Positions 1 through 8,699 of a stretch of 10,585 nt of DNA are shown here, piece by piece (the first letter of the stretch is position 1; the number at the start of each line of letters is the position of its first letter). Position numbers and translations under genes: made by a program. The notes beneath the pieces are model-generated. The model searched no databases. It saw only the letters and a program-made list of their open reading frames with translations, and was not told the origin of the DNA. The stretch is from the NCBI GenBank assembly GCA_005223375.1, contig RXOD01006355.1, positions 1-10,585 of the forward strand, read 5' to 3'. The stretch is from Amoebophrya sp. AT5.2 (lineage: Eukaryota; Sar; Dinophyceae; Syndiniales; Amoebophryaceae).

Positions 1-4
1 TTAC

Positions 5-1586
5 CAGCTGGTCCGGTCATATTTTTCAGCGCGACCTTCGTGTGGTGGTCGGACTGGCGCAAGGCGGACTCGCGGAGAAACTCCTCGTGCTCCTTCTCCT
101 TCGCCACCAACTGGGCCCGGAGCTCCTCGTTCTGGTGCCGCGCCGTGTTCAGATCCACGAAAAGCAACTGCCGCTCGTCTGCGATGGGGACGCCGGGATG
201 GAAATGGACATAAAGCGAGTCAAAAATAAATTTTAGAATTCCGGCTAATCTGTGAGGCTGAGGGGGGAACAGACACGAGGAGCTGCAGCTGGTGGAGCAG
301 GAAATGAGAATAAAAGCAAATTGAAGTAGTCCTACTCCTAGACTTAGACAAGTTCTCATCAATTGCGAAAACTACTTTTACGGCTCTCTCGGTGAAATCA
401 AGTAAGTACTATGAATGTATACGTGCGAGTTTCAATTTTTCTTTCTCTACGCTCGCCTCCAGGCCCTTCTTTTCCGTGTCCAGAACCCGCAGCGCGTCCT
501 CCTTGTCCTTCGCCAAGTCCGTTGCGAGCTCGCTGATCTGCCGGGTGTGGCTCTCATCCTTCTTCGCCAAGATGTTCGCGTAGAGGTCCACGTACGACTG
601 GTGCATCTGCTTCAGACTGTCTAACTCCAGCTGCAATTCCTTATTCTCCGCCTGCAGCATTCTCTTCGTGGTTTCGCTCTCCTGTTTGAGCGAGTACAAC
701 TTCTTTTCGTACGTATTCTCGGTGGCCATGTCGCGCTTCAGCCTCTCGAACTCCCTCGCGTGGTTCTTCTCGGACTCAAGCAGCTGCTGCTTCAGGTCGG
801 CGATGTTGCGACTGCTGCTCTCGCTTTGATGCTCGAGCTGTTCGGCGTGGACAGCTTCGAGCCGCTCGACCTGATCTGACGACTCACTCGAGATTGGTAG
901 CGTGCGTCCATCTGTTCTGCTCCACGGAACGGAAACGGATGGTTTTACATGATAATACGAGGGGAGGAGAAGCAGATTAATATTTACTTTAGGTAAAAGC
1001 ATCAGCATGTGGATGTGCATGTTGTTGAAATAAATAAAAAGTAAGTGCCCCCGGCCGCGGGACCTGAAAATGAAATTAAAATTACGCTTACCTCCTTTCT
1101 GTGCTTCGCCAGCAGCACTTGTCGCTCTTCATCGTACTCGATTCGGAGTTTTTTCTCGGGCGACAGCGAAGTAGATGGTTTTTTCAATCGGCTGGAGTCG
1201 CGTTCTCCGGAGCGGCTACGCGCGCTCCGTGGTGCGTCTCGGCCTCGCATCGACCCTGCAGCTGAGTTCGTCGAGGCCACGGCGCCCCTCCCTCTCGTCT
1301 CCCTGGCAGGTTTGCTACTCGTCCCGTTCGTCACCGTCAAGCTGTTTGTTTTCGCGTCCTGGTACTTTTTCTCGAGGTCGCGACTACGCCGAAAAAGCTC
1401 GGAGAATGATGGCGTCGCGGCGTCGTGATTCTCGTCTTGGTCGTTGTGGCCGCGACGCAGTCGTGGTTCGCGGCGACCGTAAGACGACGACGAAGCCCCA
1501 GCGCCGTCTTCAGAACGCGCTAGACTCCGCAAGAGACTCTGACTCCGTGGAGCGACAGAAAAAAAATCCCGCGCAGATGCGGCCAT
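5..1586 (-). CDS. Coiled-coil protein, 5' three exons, 3' end beyond window
   Basis: Spliced gene; proposed exons are 1586-1092, 870-423 and 178-5, giving 372 visible residues. The first donor is GAG|GTAAGC (phase 0) and the second is CAC|GTATAC (phase 1), which rejoins at CGCAG|AC in the only phase that stays open. A last donor, G|GTAA, lies at bases 4-1, so the protein continues outside the window. Residues 1-150 are low-complexity and rich in Ser, Arg and Ala. From about residue 150 the chain becomes a long charged helix rich in Glu, Lys, Leu and Gln with heptad-like spacing (for example LEAVHAEQLEHQ and LKQQLLESEKNHA), as expected of a coiled coil. The start chosen is ATG 1586, which has G at +4. 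An in-frame ATG at 1751 would add 55 residues, but those are encoded by a pyrimidine tract that looks like a 3' splice site. The acceptor of exon 2 could instead be 882 (GAG|TCG), adding four residues. I recognise no family; a structural or cytoskeletal role is only a guess. Confidence 0.72.
179..422 (-). other. Intron 2 of the coiled-coil gene
   Basis: Runs from GTATAC at 422 to CGCAG at 179 on the minus strand, 244 bases. Only phase 1 keeps the downstream exon open; reading from the alternative GTAGAG donor 24 bases earlier gives a stop after ten codons. The interior is AT-rich compared with the flanking exons, with no gene on either strand that I can support. Confidence 0.7.
871..1091 (-). 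other. Intron 1 of the coiled-coil gene
   Basis: Donor GAG|GTAAGC at 1091 is close to consensus. Phase 0 requires an acceptor at a codon boundary in the coiled-coil frame. CAG|GTC at 871/870 fits and gives a continuous heptad pattern (HRKE joined to VERLEAV). GAG|TCG at 883/882 also fits. The best pyrimidine tract, ending AGCAG near 924, is in the wrong phase. The acceptor is therefore less certain than the donor. Confidence 0.5.
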
Positions 1587-1624
1587 CACTCGTCCTCTGT
1601 GGTCTCGGGAAGCCTCATATTCAT
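1586..1624 (-). promoter_or_regulatory. Upstream ORF overlapping the likely start of the coiled-coil gene
   Basis: A 12-codon ORF (ATG at 1624) ends in TGA at 1588-1586, and that stop shares its A with the proposed start ATG (TGATGG). A second minimal ORF, ATG-GAG-GGG-TAA, lies at 1638-1627. If the mRNA 5' end lies upstream of 1638, translation of the main ORF from 1586 would need leaky scanning or reinitiation. This matters only if 1586, not 1751, is the true start. Confidence 0.3.
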
Positions 1625-2205
1625 GTTTACCCCTCCATGTTGAGAAGCATAAGATCGCGAGCGGCTCGATTCGAGTGGCGACTAAGGAATAGAAGACAAT
1701 CAGAGAGTACAGAAACAGAAAGAGAGAAACATCAGTCAACAAAGAACTCATTTGTATTGCAGACAGACGCTACGCCACGGCGTTGCAGCGGACAATTAAA
1801 TGATCACCAATGAATAACCAAGGCCACGGACAAGGACATGACACGATGATCTGAAAAAGAAGACGTCCCCGGTTCAAATCTCCTGCAAGGAAATTAAAAC
1901 AAAAAAATCAGTATCAAAGAACCAAAACTGCCGATGTGAATGTCGAAGAAAAAAGAAAACCAGGGTTCGCACGATAAGTAGAGTTTTCCTAGTAGTCTCT
2001 GGCTGACACTGCAGCAGGAGCTGCTACAAACATTCATATTCATTTAACATGTGACTTTGCATTTCACCGTTTTTTTTTCTTGTTGTTCGTTCTGCGAGAA
2101 CAATGGGATGTGTGCGGTCTGTTGGTTTTTCCTTCGCCCAAATCGCGGCCGGCGACGGCGCAAGTAATTCCACTGATTGATCATGGGTTCGACGAGCGCA
2201 TCGTA
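1587..2205. other. Spacer between the kinase and coiled-coil genes
   Basis: About 620 bases hold the 3' UTR of the kinase gene and the 5' region of the coiled-coil gene. Three pyrimidine-tract/AG sites on the minus strand (near 1682, 1851 and 1883) are the only notable signals. Short ORFs are present on both strands, but none has a protein-like composition. No tRNA, repeat or terminator-like hairpin stands out. Confidence 0.6.
1681..1745 (-). promoter_or_regulatory. Pyrimidine tract and 3' splice site ahead of the coiled-coil gene
   Basis: On the minus strand this stretch is a long run of T and C ending in CCTTAG at 1682, about 95 bases before the ATG at 1586. It has the look of a 3' splice acceptor, either of a 5'-UTR intron or of a trans-splicing site. 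Similar tracts ending in TTTTTCAG (1851) and TTCCTTGCAG (1883) lie further upstream. Which one is used cannot be told from sequence alone. Confidence 0.4.
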
Positions 2206-2353
2206 TCACCCTTGTGCATGCGAAAACTGCCTGAAAATGCCGGGCGTCGATTGCCGCCGCAGGTTTAGTGCGAGGTTCCGCGTCGCCGTATTGCCTTGCT
2301 GTTGGAGCTGGGGCTGGCCGTTTGCACCACCACCGCCAATTGCGTTTGCGACC
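2206..2353 (-). other. Hidden terminal exon of the kinase gene
   Basis: Codes for 48 residues and a TGA stop. It begins VANAIGGGG, continues through a Gln-rich segment, and ends with LRRQSTPGIFRQFSHAQG. Without an ATG and at this length it is easily missed. The TPGIFRQF segment echoes TPARVLQF and TPGRILFG in the tail, which argues that it belongs to the same protein. Confidence 0.65.
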
Positions 2354-5300
2354 CTGTCAAGATGAATATGAAACGCATAAAATTAAATCTGTAAGCCCAG
2401 CGCACAGTGGCGGATGATGAACGAACAAAGGAATAAACATCATTGTCATACATCATAGAGTTGAAATTAAAAGTGAAGCAAAATCAGGACGATGGGATTG
2501 GATTAGTGACAGAAGTGTCAGTTGATATGTGATTGTGATAATGAATTACCCCAGCATTCCTTTTCCTGCTCCTCCACGGTGGAAGGCTCCAGCCGCCGAA
2601 GCAGCCTGCTCTCCGGCACCGCCAGTGACATGATCCAATGATCGCTGCATTTCCACGACCTTCGGCGGCGCCATTCCTGCCATCTCTATCGGTGACGCTG
2701 GCCGGCGCAGCCCTAGCACATCCCACGTTGACATTTTGAGTCCTCCGTTCGTAGAGGATGAAGAGCATGAGCTGGCAGCAGGCGCAGTGGCTGCATTGCT
2801 GGCCCCATGTCCGGTGGAGGACGACGTCACAGGTGCGAGACTCAGTCCGTGCAGACACGTGGTCCCAAAACAGACACCTCCGCCAGAGGTGGCCCCGCCC
2901 GGCATCAACGGAGTGCCCGCGGCTGTCGATGCAGCGCCTCCAGTTCCGATGCTAGGTGAAGGTGCGGCCTTCATCTGACGAGGACGGCCGTCTGCGGCCG
3001 CGGGAGTTGTTCCGAAGATCGTCAGCGGGCTCACGGGACTCCGACTCGGCACAGCTGGTGCCGGTGCGTGTGCGTTAATATTATTATTTTTCAGCGAACG
3101 GCTGGTGAACTCCATACTCGTCGTAAGGCCGTTGTGCAATCGCTGGTTGAGTCGGTTCAATCGAGTAGACGGCTCGTTCACGACACTGTTCGAAGGTGGC
3201 ATCTGTGGCAACTCTGATTCCGCCAGCCAGAAGCGACGCGCGCTCAGGCTCGCACTTGCCGTCATATTACTGCTCGTCGAAAAAGTAGAAGTGGTAGTGG
3301 AGGAAATGGAGGCGCTATTGGTGGTCGTCGTAACCGGAGCAATTGGCTTGGGCTTCGCAATGGCTGCAGCCGTCGTGGAAGCCGCGCTTTTTAAGTCCAA
3401 CTCAATCTCGCCATCGTCCTCATCGACGTTGTTCATCAGCAGCGAGGCGTCGGTATCTGTATCCACGACAAGGGATCCACTGTGGCCGCCATCGCTCCCA
3501 AAGCCCTCCCGAAGCCTTAGCAAATCCACCTCGACTAGACTTTCGCCCATTAAATCAATCTCCTTTCGCGGGGGCTGGTGCTGGTTGTAGTAAGCAAGCT
3601 GCTGCCTACTTCTGTTCTGCCTCTGACTTTGACTTTCTCGGAGAAAGCCAAGAGCTGTGCCTTGGCCTCCGGGGGCTGCCGAAGCTCCGCTACGGGTTGT
3701 ATCTCGGATGCTGCTACCCCTGCAGGCGGGCGACTCTTGCTCCTCAATTTCCTCGTCCTCCGCGTCTGGCGCTGACGTCGAGGGTGCATAAAGCGTCGAC
3801 TCCTCCGAACCCTTCGAATTGGTTTTCGTGCCGTCTTCCTCCTCTTCATTTTGCAGCTGACCCGACGAGGGTGTGGTGCGCTTGTTTGTTTTTGTTCCCG
3901 TGTCTGCTGATCTTGAGGAGACTCCACCAGCTACTGACGCGGGAGGTGGAGGTGCAGCGACAACTACATCCACGTCGCCGGCTTCGACCTCGATCACGCA
4001 GCTCTCGGAAAGACCGAAGGGGTCTGCTCCACCGGGCGTCATCTCGGAGGAAACCGAGTGCAACTGCTGCGAACAAGTAGTTCCCTCAACAGGCCCGTCT
4101 CGCCGAGGCCCTCGTCCATCGGCCCTGGCCCTCGCGGCAAGCCGGAACGCGCTCGGAGTCACCTCAACTTCTTCGGCTGCCTCCTGTGCTGGGTCCTCGT
4201 CCGCCTCGGCCTCGAAGGGGCTTGCTAGAGGACTGCAAGCACAAGCAGAAAGCGGCTGCTGCTCCTCACCAGGTTCTTGTGTTTGTGTATCTCTATCTTG
4301 TTCTTGTTGATCTTTTCCAAGAACTTCTTCCACCTCCGCTGGTGGCTCTCCTCGTCGCGTTGCTAGCTGGACCGATTCTGGAGGCTGTACAACTCTTTGC
4401 AGCAGGAGCTGCGACATCTGTAAATTGTTTTTGTTCATCTCGTCCGACCCCTTCAACCGCAAACTGCGACCGCACGTTGCCGGAGTCGAGGAGGCGCTGG
4501 AAGTGGTTGAAATCTGCAAAAACGGATTCGTTTTCAGCGCCGGTGCCGGGGCACGCAGCGCCAACGGACTCGTTCGCGGAACCGGCTGGAACTGGAGGTG
4601 CGGTGCGTCGAACTCCTCCGGTACACTCTCGTGTGCCGGATCCGACTCGCCGGGGGAGCGACAACTACGAGTGCGATGATGTGCTTGATCGTTATCATGG
4701 CCGCCGCCTGTTTTGTTCTCCACAGCCTCGCGCACTGATGTCTTTCTGGACATACTCCTTCGACGAAGAGCGGCCGCCCCGACCGCTGGCCCTCCTCTCC
4801 GCCCTCGACGCAGCGACGTTTCGCGGCTTCGCGGGGAGCAGTCGGCTTCGTCCTCCTCGGATATGTCGTTCAGGTGCGTCGAGTGCGCCGCCAGCTGCTG
4901 CCAGTTCTTCTTCTTCCAGTATGTCGCTTTTTCGCCGAGCACCTTCTTCACCTCCTTCATCGACTGAAGCCGCTTACTCGAAGACGACCGCGTCGGAAAC
5001 AGCAGCCTATTGCTAGCGCTGCTGGACGTGGATGTGGACGATGTACTTGTTGAGCTCGAGGAGCCTGTGCCTTCTGGCTCCACGGAAGCAGGTGGACAAG
5101 TTCGGTTGTCGCTCGTGGTACCAGAAGAACCTCCAGCCAAAATATGACCTTGTTGGATGACGGCTTGATTTGATTGCGCTGGTGATGGCGTCATGTTCAA
5201 CCCACCGAAAAGGATCCGCCCTGGTGTGAGTGGCGTGGCGGCCATATTCACCGCAATGCAAGCAGCATTTTCCGAAAAGCTGGTGGTGCCCCCCGATGCA

Positions 5301-8113
5301 GCGTTGGGGTTGGCCGCGCGCGCGCCCGCCAGGGACTTCTTACTCGTGACGGTCGTCAGCTTCCATGGGGCTTCTAGGCCCCCGCCGACTATGGGCGAGC
5401 AGATCGCTGTTGGCGTCGTGGGTGTCAGCGCTGGAGCGGCGATGGGCACCGTCTTGAATGTTTGCGGACGTTGCCGTTGGGAGGGCACTAGAAACGGATT
5501 TCCATTGCTACAGGCGGTCGTGGAAGACGAGCTCCCTGCTGCAGAAGTAGTGACTCCAGCTCTCAAATGGCTGCTTGAAGAGGAGGAAGAGGAGGAGGAT
5601 GGCGATGCAGATGCACCAGATGGCACTACAACTGCTGCGCTGGACGCAGTAGAGCCCGAGCTGACGCCCGCACCGCTTGTGCCAAAAAGCCGCATCGGCG
5701 CAAAGGCAGGAACGCTGCGGCTCGAAGCCAGCTGCGCTGCGAAAGAACCGCCTGCAGGCGTCGTGGTTGTGCAGCCACTCTGGTGCGCCGCGTTCGGCTG
5801 CTCTACTTCATCCTGCACAAGAGGTTGCTGTTCGTGGGTTTTTTGGAGGACGGGTTGCCGCTCCTGCTCTCTACTTTTACGAAGACCGGCTTCTGCTCGC
5901 TGTGCAGAAGATTGCATCGTCGAGGCAGAAGAGGTTGAGCCGGAGCCGCTCGTCCTCGCCACCCGACAGCTACTAGACGATGACGCTGAAGAGGACGATG
6001 ACAGGAGCGGGTCACCAACACAATGACGATTTTGCTGCACCCTCGCTGCGGCAAATTGGAGCACTCGGGCCGGCGTGGTCATATTCAGCAGGTTTTGGAC
6101 ATGCGTAGGGGACGGCTGCTGCGAACTGCTCGCAGAAGAAGCTCCCGGGCGAGCGGTTGTCAAGTCTTCGCCGGGTGCGGCAGGAGTGGCGTAGACGCTT
6201 TGCGACCAATTGCTGATCGTTTGTCGGTGCGGCTTCGGACGCGAGGGGATGTTCACGGCCAGAAGACTAGTGCCACCTGAATGTGAAGGGGCCGAAGCGG
6301 ACGAACGTCGATTGATAGATTTTCAATGAATCAATATGTCTTCGTTGCGGCAAAAACGTTGTTGCACTATATCACATTTTTCATCCTGGTTCACAATTCA
6401 TTTTTTCTGATTTATGCTGATATCATGGTTCGAAATACCAAAGCTATTTCGGGGTTTCCTTGACGATGAGATCGTGACTCGGCTATCAGGTAGAGCAGCA
6501 CCAGTGTCTGCTGAAGATGATGCCACGACGTCCTCTGTATCCATCGGCGCCCCCTGATTCGGTGGATTCCCCATCAACAATTTCTGCCGTGGCCCCGCAG
6601 CAGAATGATGTTTCGCCTGCTGGAAGTTATTCCCTAGGCTCATCCGCAGGTTGAAATTGTTGAGTTTGTCGGCCGCAACTTGTTGCACACCACTTGCTTG
6701 TTTGTTCCAGTACCCCCGTTCCAGCACTTCCCACACGGTCGGTCGCTTCCCCGGATCCGCGCAGAGGCAGACGCGACACACGCTCTTGCCCTCGTCGGAC
6801 AGCGGACCGGGGAGGAAGGACAGCAACTGCTCGTGGCGGACGTTCCCCGGCTGGTACAGCGTGTTAAAGACAAAGCTGAAAAAAACCACGCCGCACGTGT
6901 ACACGTCTACCTTCGCGGTCAGGCGGGGGGGCAATTTTTGCTGCCCCCAAGACCGAGGGGGGCTTGGCGCGACATAGTTTCCGACCTCGGGCGCATTGAA
7001 GCCGGCGGTGCCACACATCATGTTGGGGCCAATATCGAGACTTTGGCCCTGGTGCTGCTGCTGTGTTCCAGTTCCGCCCCATGATCCGGGTCCGGTGGAT
7101 TCCTCATGGCCGTCGAGTATGCGGCACGCCCACCCGAAGTCGCAGATCTTGATCACATCCTCGCGCACATTGTAGAGCAGGTTGTCGGGCTTCAAGTCCC
7201 GATGCGCCCACTTGTTGCTGTGGAGGTGCGAAACGCCGCAGAGCACCTGGAAAATCCACTTCTTCGCCTCCGGCTCGGGGACGCGATGGTGCTCGAACCT
7301 CTTCTGGTACTGGACAAGGGTCGTGTCCATCAGCTCCATCAGAAAAAAAGTGTGGTGGGGAAGCTGGTACACCTGAGTGCAGGTTTGTTTCGGCAATCAA
7401 GAAAGAGGATAAGGAGACCTTAATCTTGTTATTTTCGTCAACATCTACATCATCGGCTTCGGATTCGGCTTCAAGGCCCGGCCTCGCCGGAATTTATTAG
7501 TCGAAATGAAAAATCTAAATCCTCTTCTATCTACGATCATCCTTCTTCATTGCTGGAGGAGATCGAAGAGTAACCGCCTCCGTAATACCTCTCGCGCGCC
7601 CATGACGTTCACGTGTGCGTTCGCTCCGGCGCCGAATTCCTGCATCGCCTCGATTTCCTGTTCGAGTAAGCACACTATGTCCCGCTTCGGGTACTCGTCG
7701 TTTTGCAGTACTTTCAGTGCGCATTTATCGTGCAGCAGTTGTTGCTCTCCCGACAACTTCATCGCGCTGGTGGAGGTAGTTCCTCCACCTCCAATCTTCG
7801 CTCCTATTCCCTTACGGCGCTCCAGAATCAACACGACAGCGAAGGCCCCACTGCCAACCAGCCCTCTGGCGTCGAAGTTGGTGGAAAGCTCGGGAGGCAC
7901 CTCATCCGTCGCCCAATCGAACTTGCACAAAGAGCCGGCAGCCTGGGCTGCCACGGCCGCGGAACTACTGCTGCACGAAGAACTTCGGTCGCTTATTTGT
8001 TCCGGCCCAAATTTCCCACCTCCGGTCGTGGTCAAACCGTTTTTCGGGTACAGCTGCACCGGACGAAGAAACGCGTTTCGCGTCGGCCGGGGGCCAGGAG
8101 TTGTTGAGAACAT
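2206..8113 (-). CDS. Ser/Thr protein kinase with very long disordered C-terminal tail
   Basis: Four exons, 8113-7589, 7372-6439, 6276-2550 and 2353-2206, give 1,777 residues; all three junctions keep phase (0, 1, 2). The kinase phosphorylates Ser/Thr by family inference. Visible motifs are the glycine loop GSGAFAVV (87-94), the ATP-binding lysine in CALKVL (K134), a likely helix-C glutamate (E153), HRDLKPDN (232-239), DFG (253-255), APE (302-304), the helix-F aspartate D331 and R385 in DPGKRP, so it should be catalytically active. The sequence is CAMK-like, but I cannot fix the subfamily. The remaining nearly 1,400 residues are Ser/Thr/Pro/Ala-rich and mostly disordered, with two NPF motifs (746 and 1070), a DPF (1238), LVEVD (1400) and a basic helical patch (about 921-952). 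ATG 8113 is the first ATG after an in-frame stop and has A at -3. The 3.7-kb exon has no ATG at its open 5' end, which supports joining it to the kinase exon. The alternative is two separate genes. Confidence 0.75.
2354..2549 (-). other. Intron 3 of the kinase gene
   Basis: 196 bases, from GG|GTAATT at 2549 to CTTGACAG at 2354, phase 2 on both sides. The TAA that seems to end the 3.7-kb reading frame is bases 2-4 of this intron's donor, a false stop. The downstream 148-base exon has the same Gly/Gln/Pro-rich, arginine-dotted style as the tail. Confidence 0.7.
4880..4975 (-). other. Isolated basic helix-like module in the kinase tail
   Basis: Residues about 921-952 break the low-complexity pattern: RLQSMKEVKKVLGEK is followed by ATYWKKKNWQQLAAHS, with two Trp, many Lys and amphipathic spacing. 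An acidic patch (ISEEDEADC) and an RS-like stretch (RRRSMSRKTSVRE) follow. It is the best candidate for a folded or binding segment within the tail. I do not recognise a domain. Confidence 0.4.
5570..5599 (-). repeat. Poly-serine run encoded by a TCC/TCT tract
   Basis: Ten consecutive serines at tail residues 713-722 are encoded mainly by TCC and TCT, so the plus strand reads as an AGG/GAA microsatellite. Other Ser-rich runs of the same protein lie at 5969-6001 and around 5010-5060. Such runs change length easily by slippage and mark disordered sequence. Confidence 0.75.
6277..6438 (-). other. Intron 2 of the kinase gene, joining catalytic exon to tail exon
   Basis: 162 bases, from G|GTATTT at 6438 to CCCTTCACATTCAG at 6277, phase 1 on both sides (TTT G joined to GT GGC). 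It contains the apparent stop of the isolated kinase ORF (TGA at 6398). The acceptor has a good pyrimidine tract. Without this intron the kinase would end nine codons after the donor, and the tail exon would have no start codon. Confidence 0.7.
6704..7876 (-). other. Protein kinase catalytic domain (residues about 80-398)
   Basis: The N-lobe lies in exon 1 and the C-lobe in exon 2. The junction GAG|GTATTA to CAG|GTG joins ARE to VYQLPHHTFFLMEL, the beta4-beta5 hinge region expected in any protein kinase, so this splice is the best supported in the window. Two insertions stand out. About 25 extra residues (roughly 100-128, Gly/Ser/Thr-rich) sit between the glycine loop and K134. The DFG-to-APE segment has 46 residues between G255 and A302, including a Gly/Gln-rich stretch. 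A conserved-looking Thr (T297, in CGTAGFNAPE) sits where activation-loop phosphorylation usually falls. Confidence 0.9.
7373..7588 (-). other. Intron 1 of the kinase gene
   Basis: 216 bases, from GTATTA at 7588 to CACTCAG at 7373, phase 0. A pyrimidine-rich stretch lies 25-45 bases before the acceptor. It interrupts the kinase domain between helix C and the hinge, and its removal restores a canonical kinase sequence. Confidence 0.85.
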
Positions 8114-8150
8114 GTTCTCGAAATCGGAAAATACAGAAATACTTTATTTC
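8100..8150 (-). promoter_or_regulatory. Pyrimidine tract and AG three bases before the kinase start codon
   Basis: The minus strand reads a T-rich stretch (TATTTCTGTATTTTCCGATTTCGAG) and then AAC-ATG. The AG at 8118-8117 could be a 3' splice site for a 5'-UTR intron or for spliced-leader addition, leaving only three bases before the ATG. This resembles the arrangement ahead of the coiled-coil gene. Confidence 0.3.
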
Positions 8151-8699
8151 ACGAAATCCATCCCGATCCCCGGTGGTCTTAAGACATCGGAATCATGATA
8201 AACGTAGCTCTAGCTCTGTGTCGTGCAAGCCAAGTGTACGTTGACAGCGGAACAAGTCCGAAGAGTAGTCGCTACCGGTACCGCTGCGTACACGTATGAA
8301 TAAAATGAATATAATTATTGTTATTCTTATTGAGGGACGACGAGTATCTGTATCTCACGCAAATTCGAAATATCAAGCTCACTGCCTCCCATCATGCTAC
8401 ACCACCATCAGGTGGCGCAATTGCAAATTTTGAGCGCTAGTAGTGTCCTTGCTTTTGGGGAACGAAGAATTGAATCCTCGATCGTTCCGAATCCGATGAA
8501 ATAAGGCTTTTAAATAGACGCCGCCCGGCTGCTGCTGCAATCGTCCTCCACACTAACAAACTAGTACAGAGGCAGTCGCTACTTCGCGGATCAATACGGC
8601 TCGCAAGGCAAATAAAACAAGAAAGTAAAGCTGAAGCATTGCTTTGCACCGGACGAGTCAGAGGACGCGGACGGCGATTGAAGAAGATATAAACGCAAA
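8114..8699. other. Spacer between methyltransferase fragment and kinase gene
   Basis: About 590 bases with no supported gene. The stretch 8295-8335 is strongly AT-rich and may be promoter or UTR sequence. A minus-strand ORF of 88 codons overlaps the end of the methyltransferase frame, but has a composition expected of non-coding DNA. No tRNA or repeat array was seen. Confidence 0.55.

Noticed and set aside
1868..1884. GGTTCAAATCTCC, similar to a tRNA T-loop (B box)
   Set aside because: The flanking bases do not form a T-stem (C opposite C at two positions), and no A box, D arm or acceptor stem can be placed around it.
2546..2548. TAA as the stop of the 3.7-kb reading frame
   Set aside because: It lies within the donor GGTAATT. 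The phase-2 junction to 2353 gives a protein-like terminal exon with a motif shared with the tail.
5193..6026. Long plus-strand ORFs across the kinase tail (also 3343-4080 and 4186-5016)
   Set aside because: They are antisense to the tail exon. Ser/Ala/Thr/Pro-rich codons leave few stops on the complement, and the predicted products have no protein-like motif.
6398..6438. Kinase ORF ending at TGA 6398 as a free-standing gene
   Set aside because: The nine codons after 6439 look like intron, and the phase-1 donor GTATTT matches the phase-1 acceptor before the tail exon, whose open 5' end lacks an ATG.
7747..7815. Mini-intron in the kinase N-lobe (GTAAGG to GGGAG)
   Set aside because: It would be 69 bases, far shorter than the other introns, without a pyrimidine tract before the AG. 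Kept as coding insertion, though not excluded.
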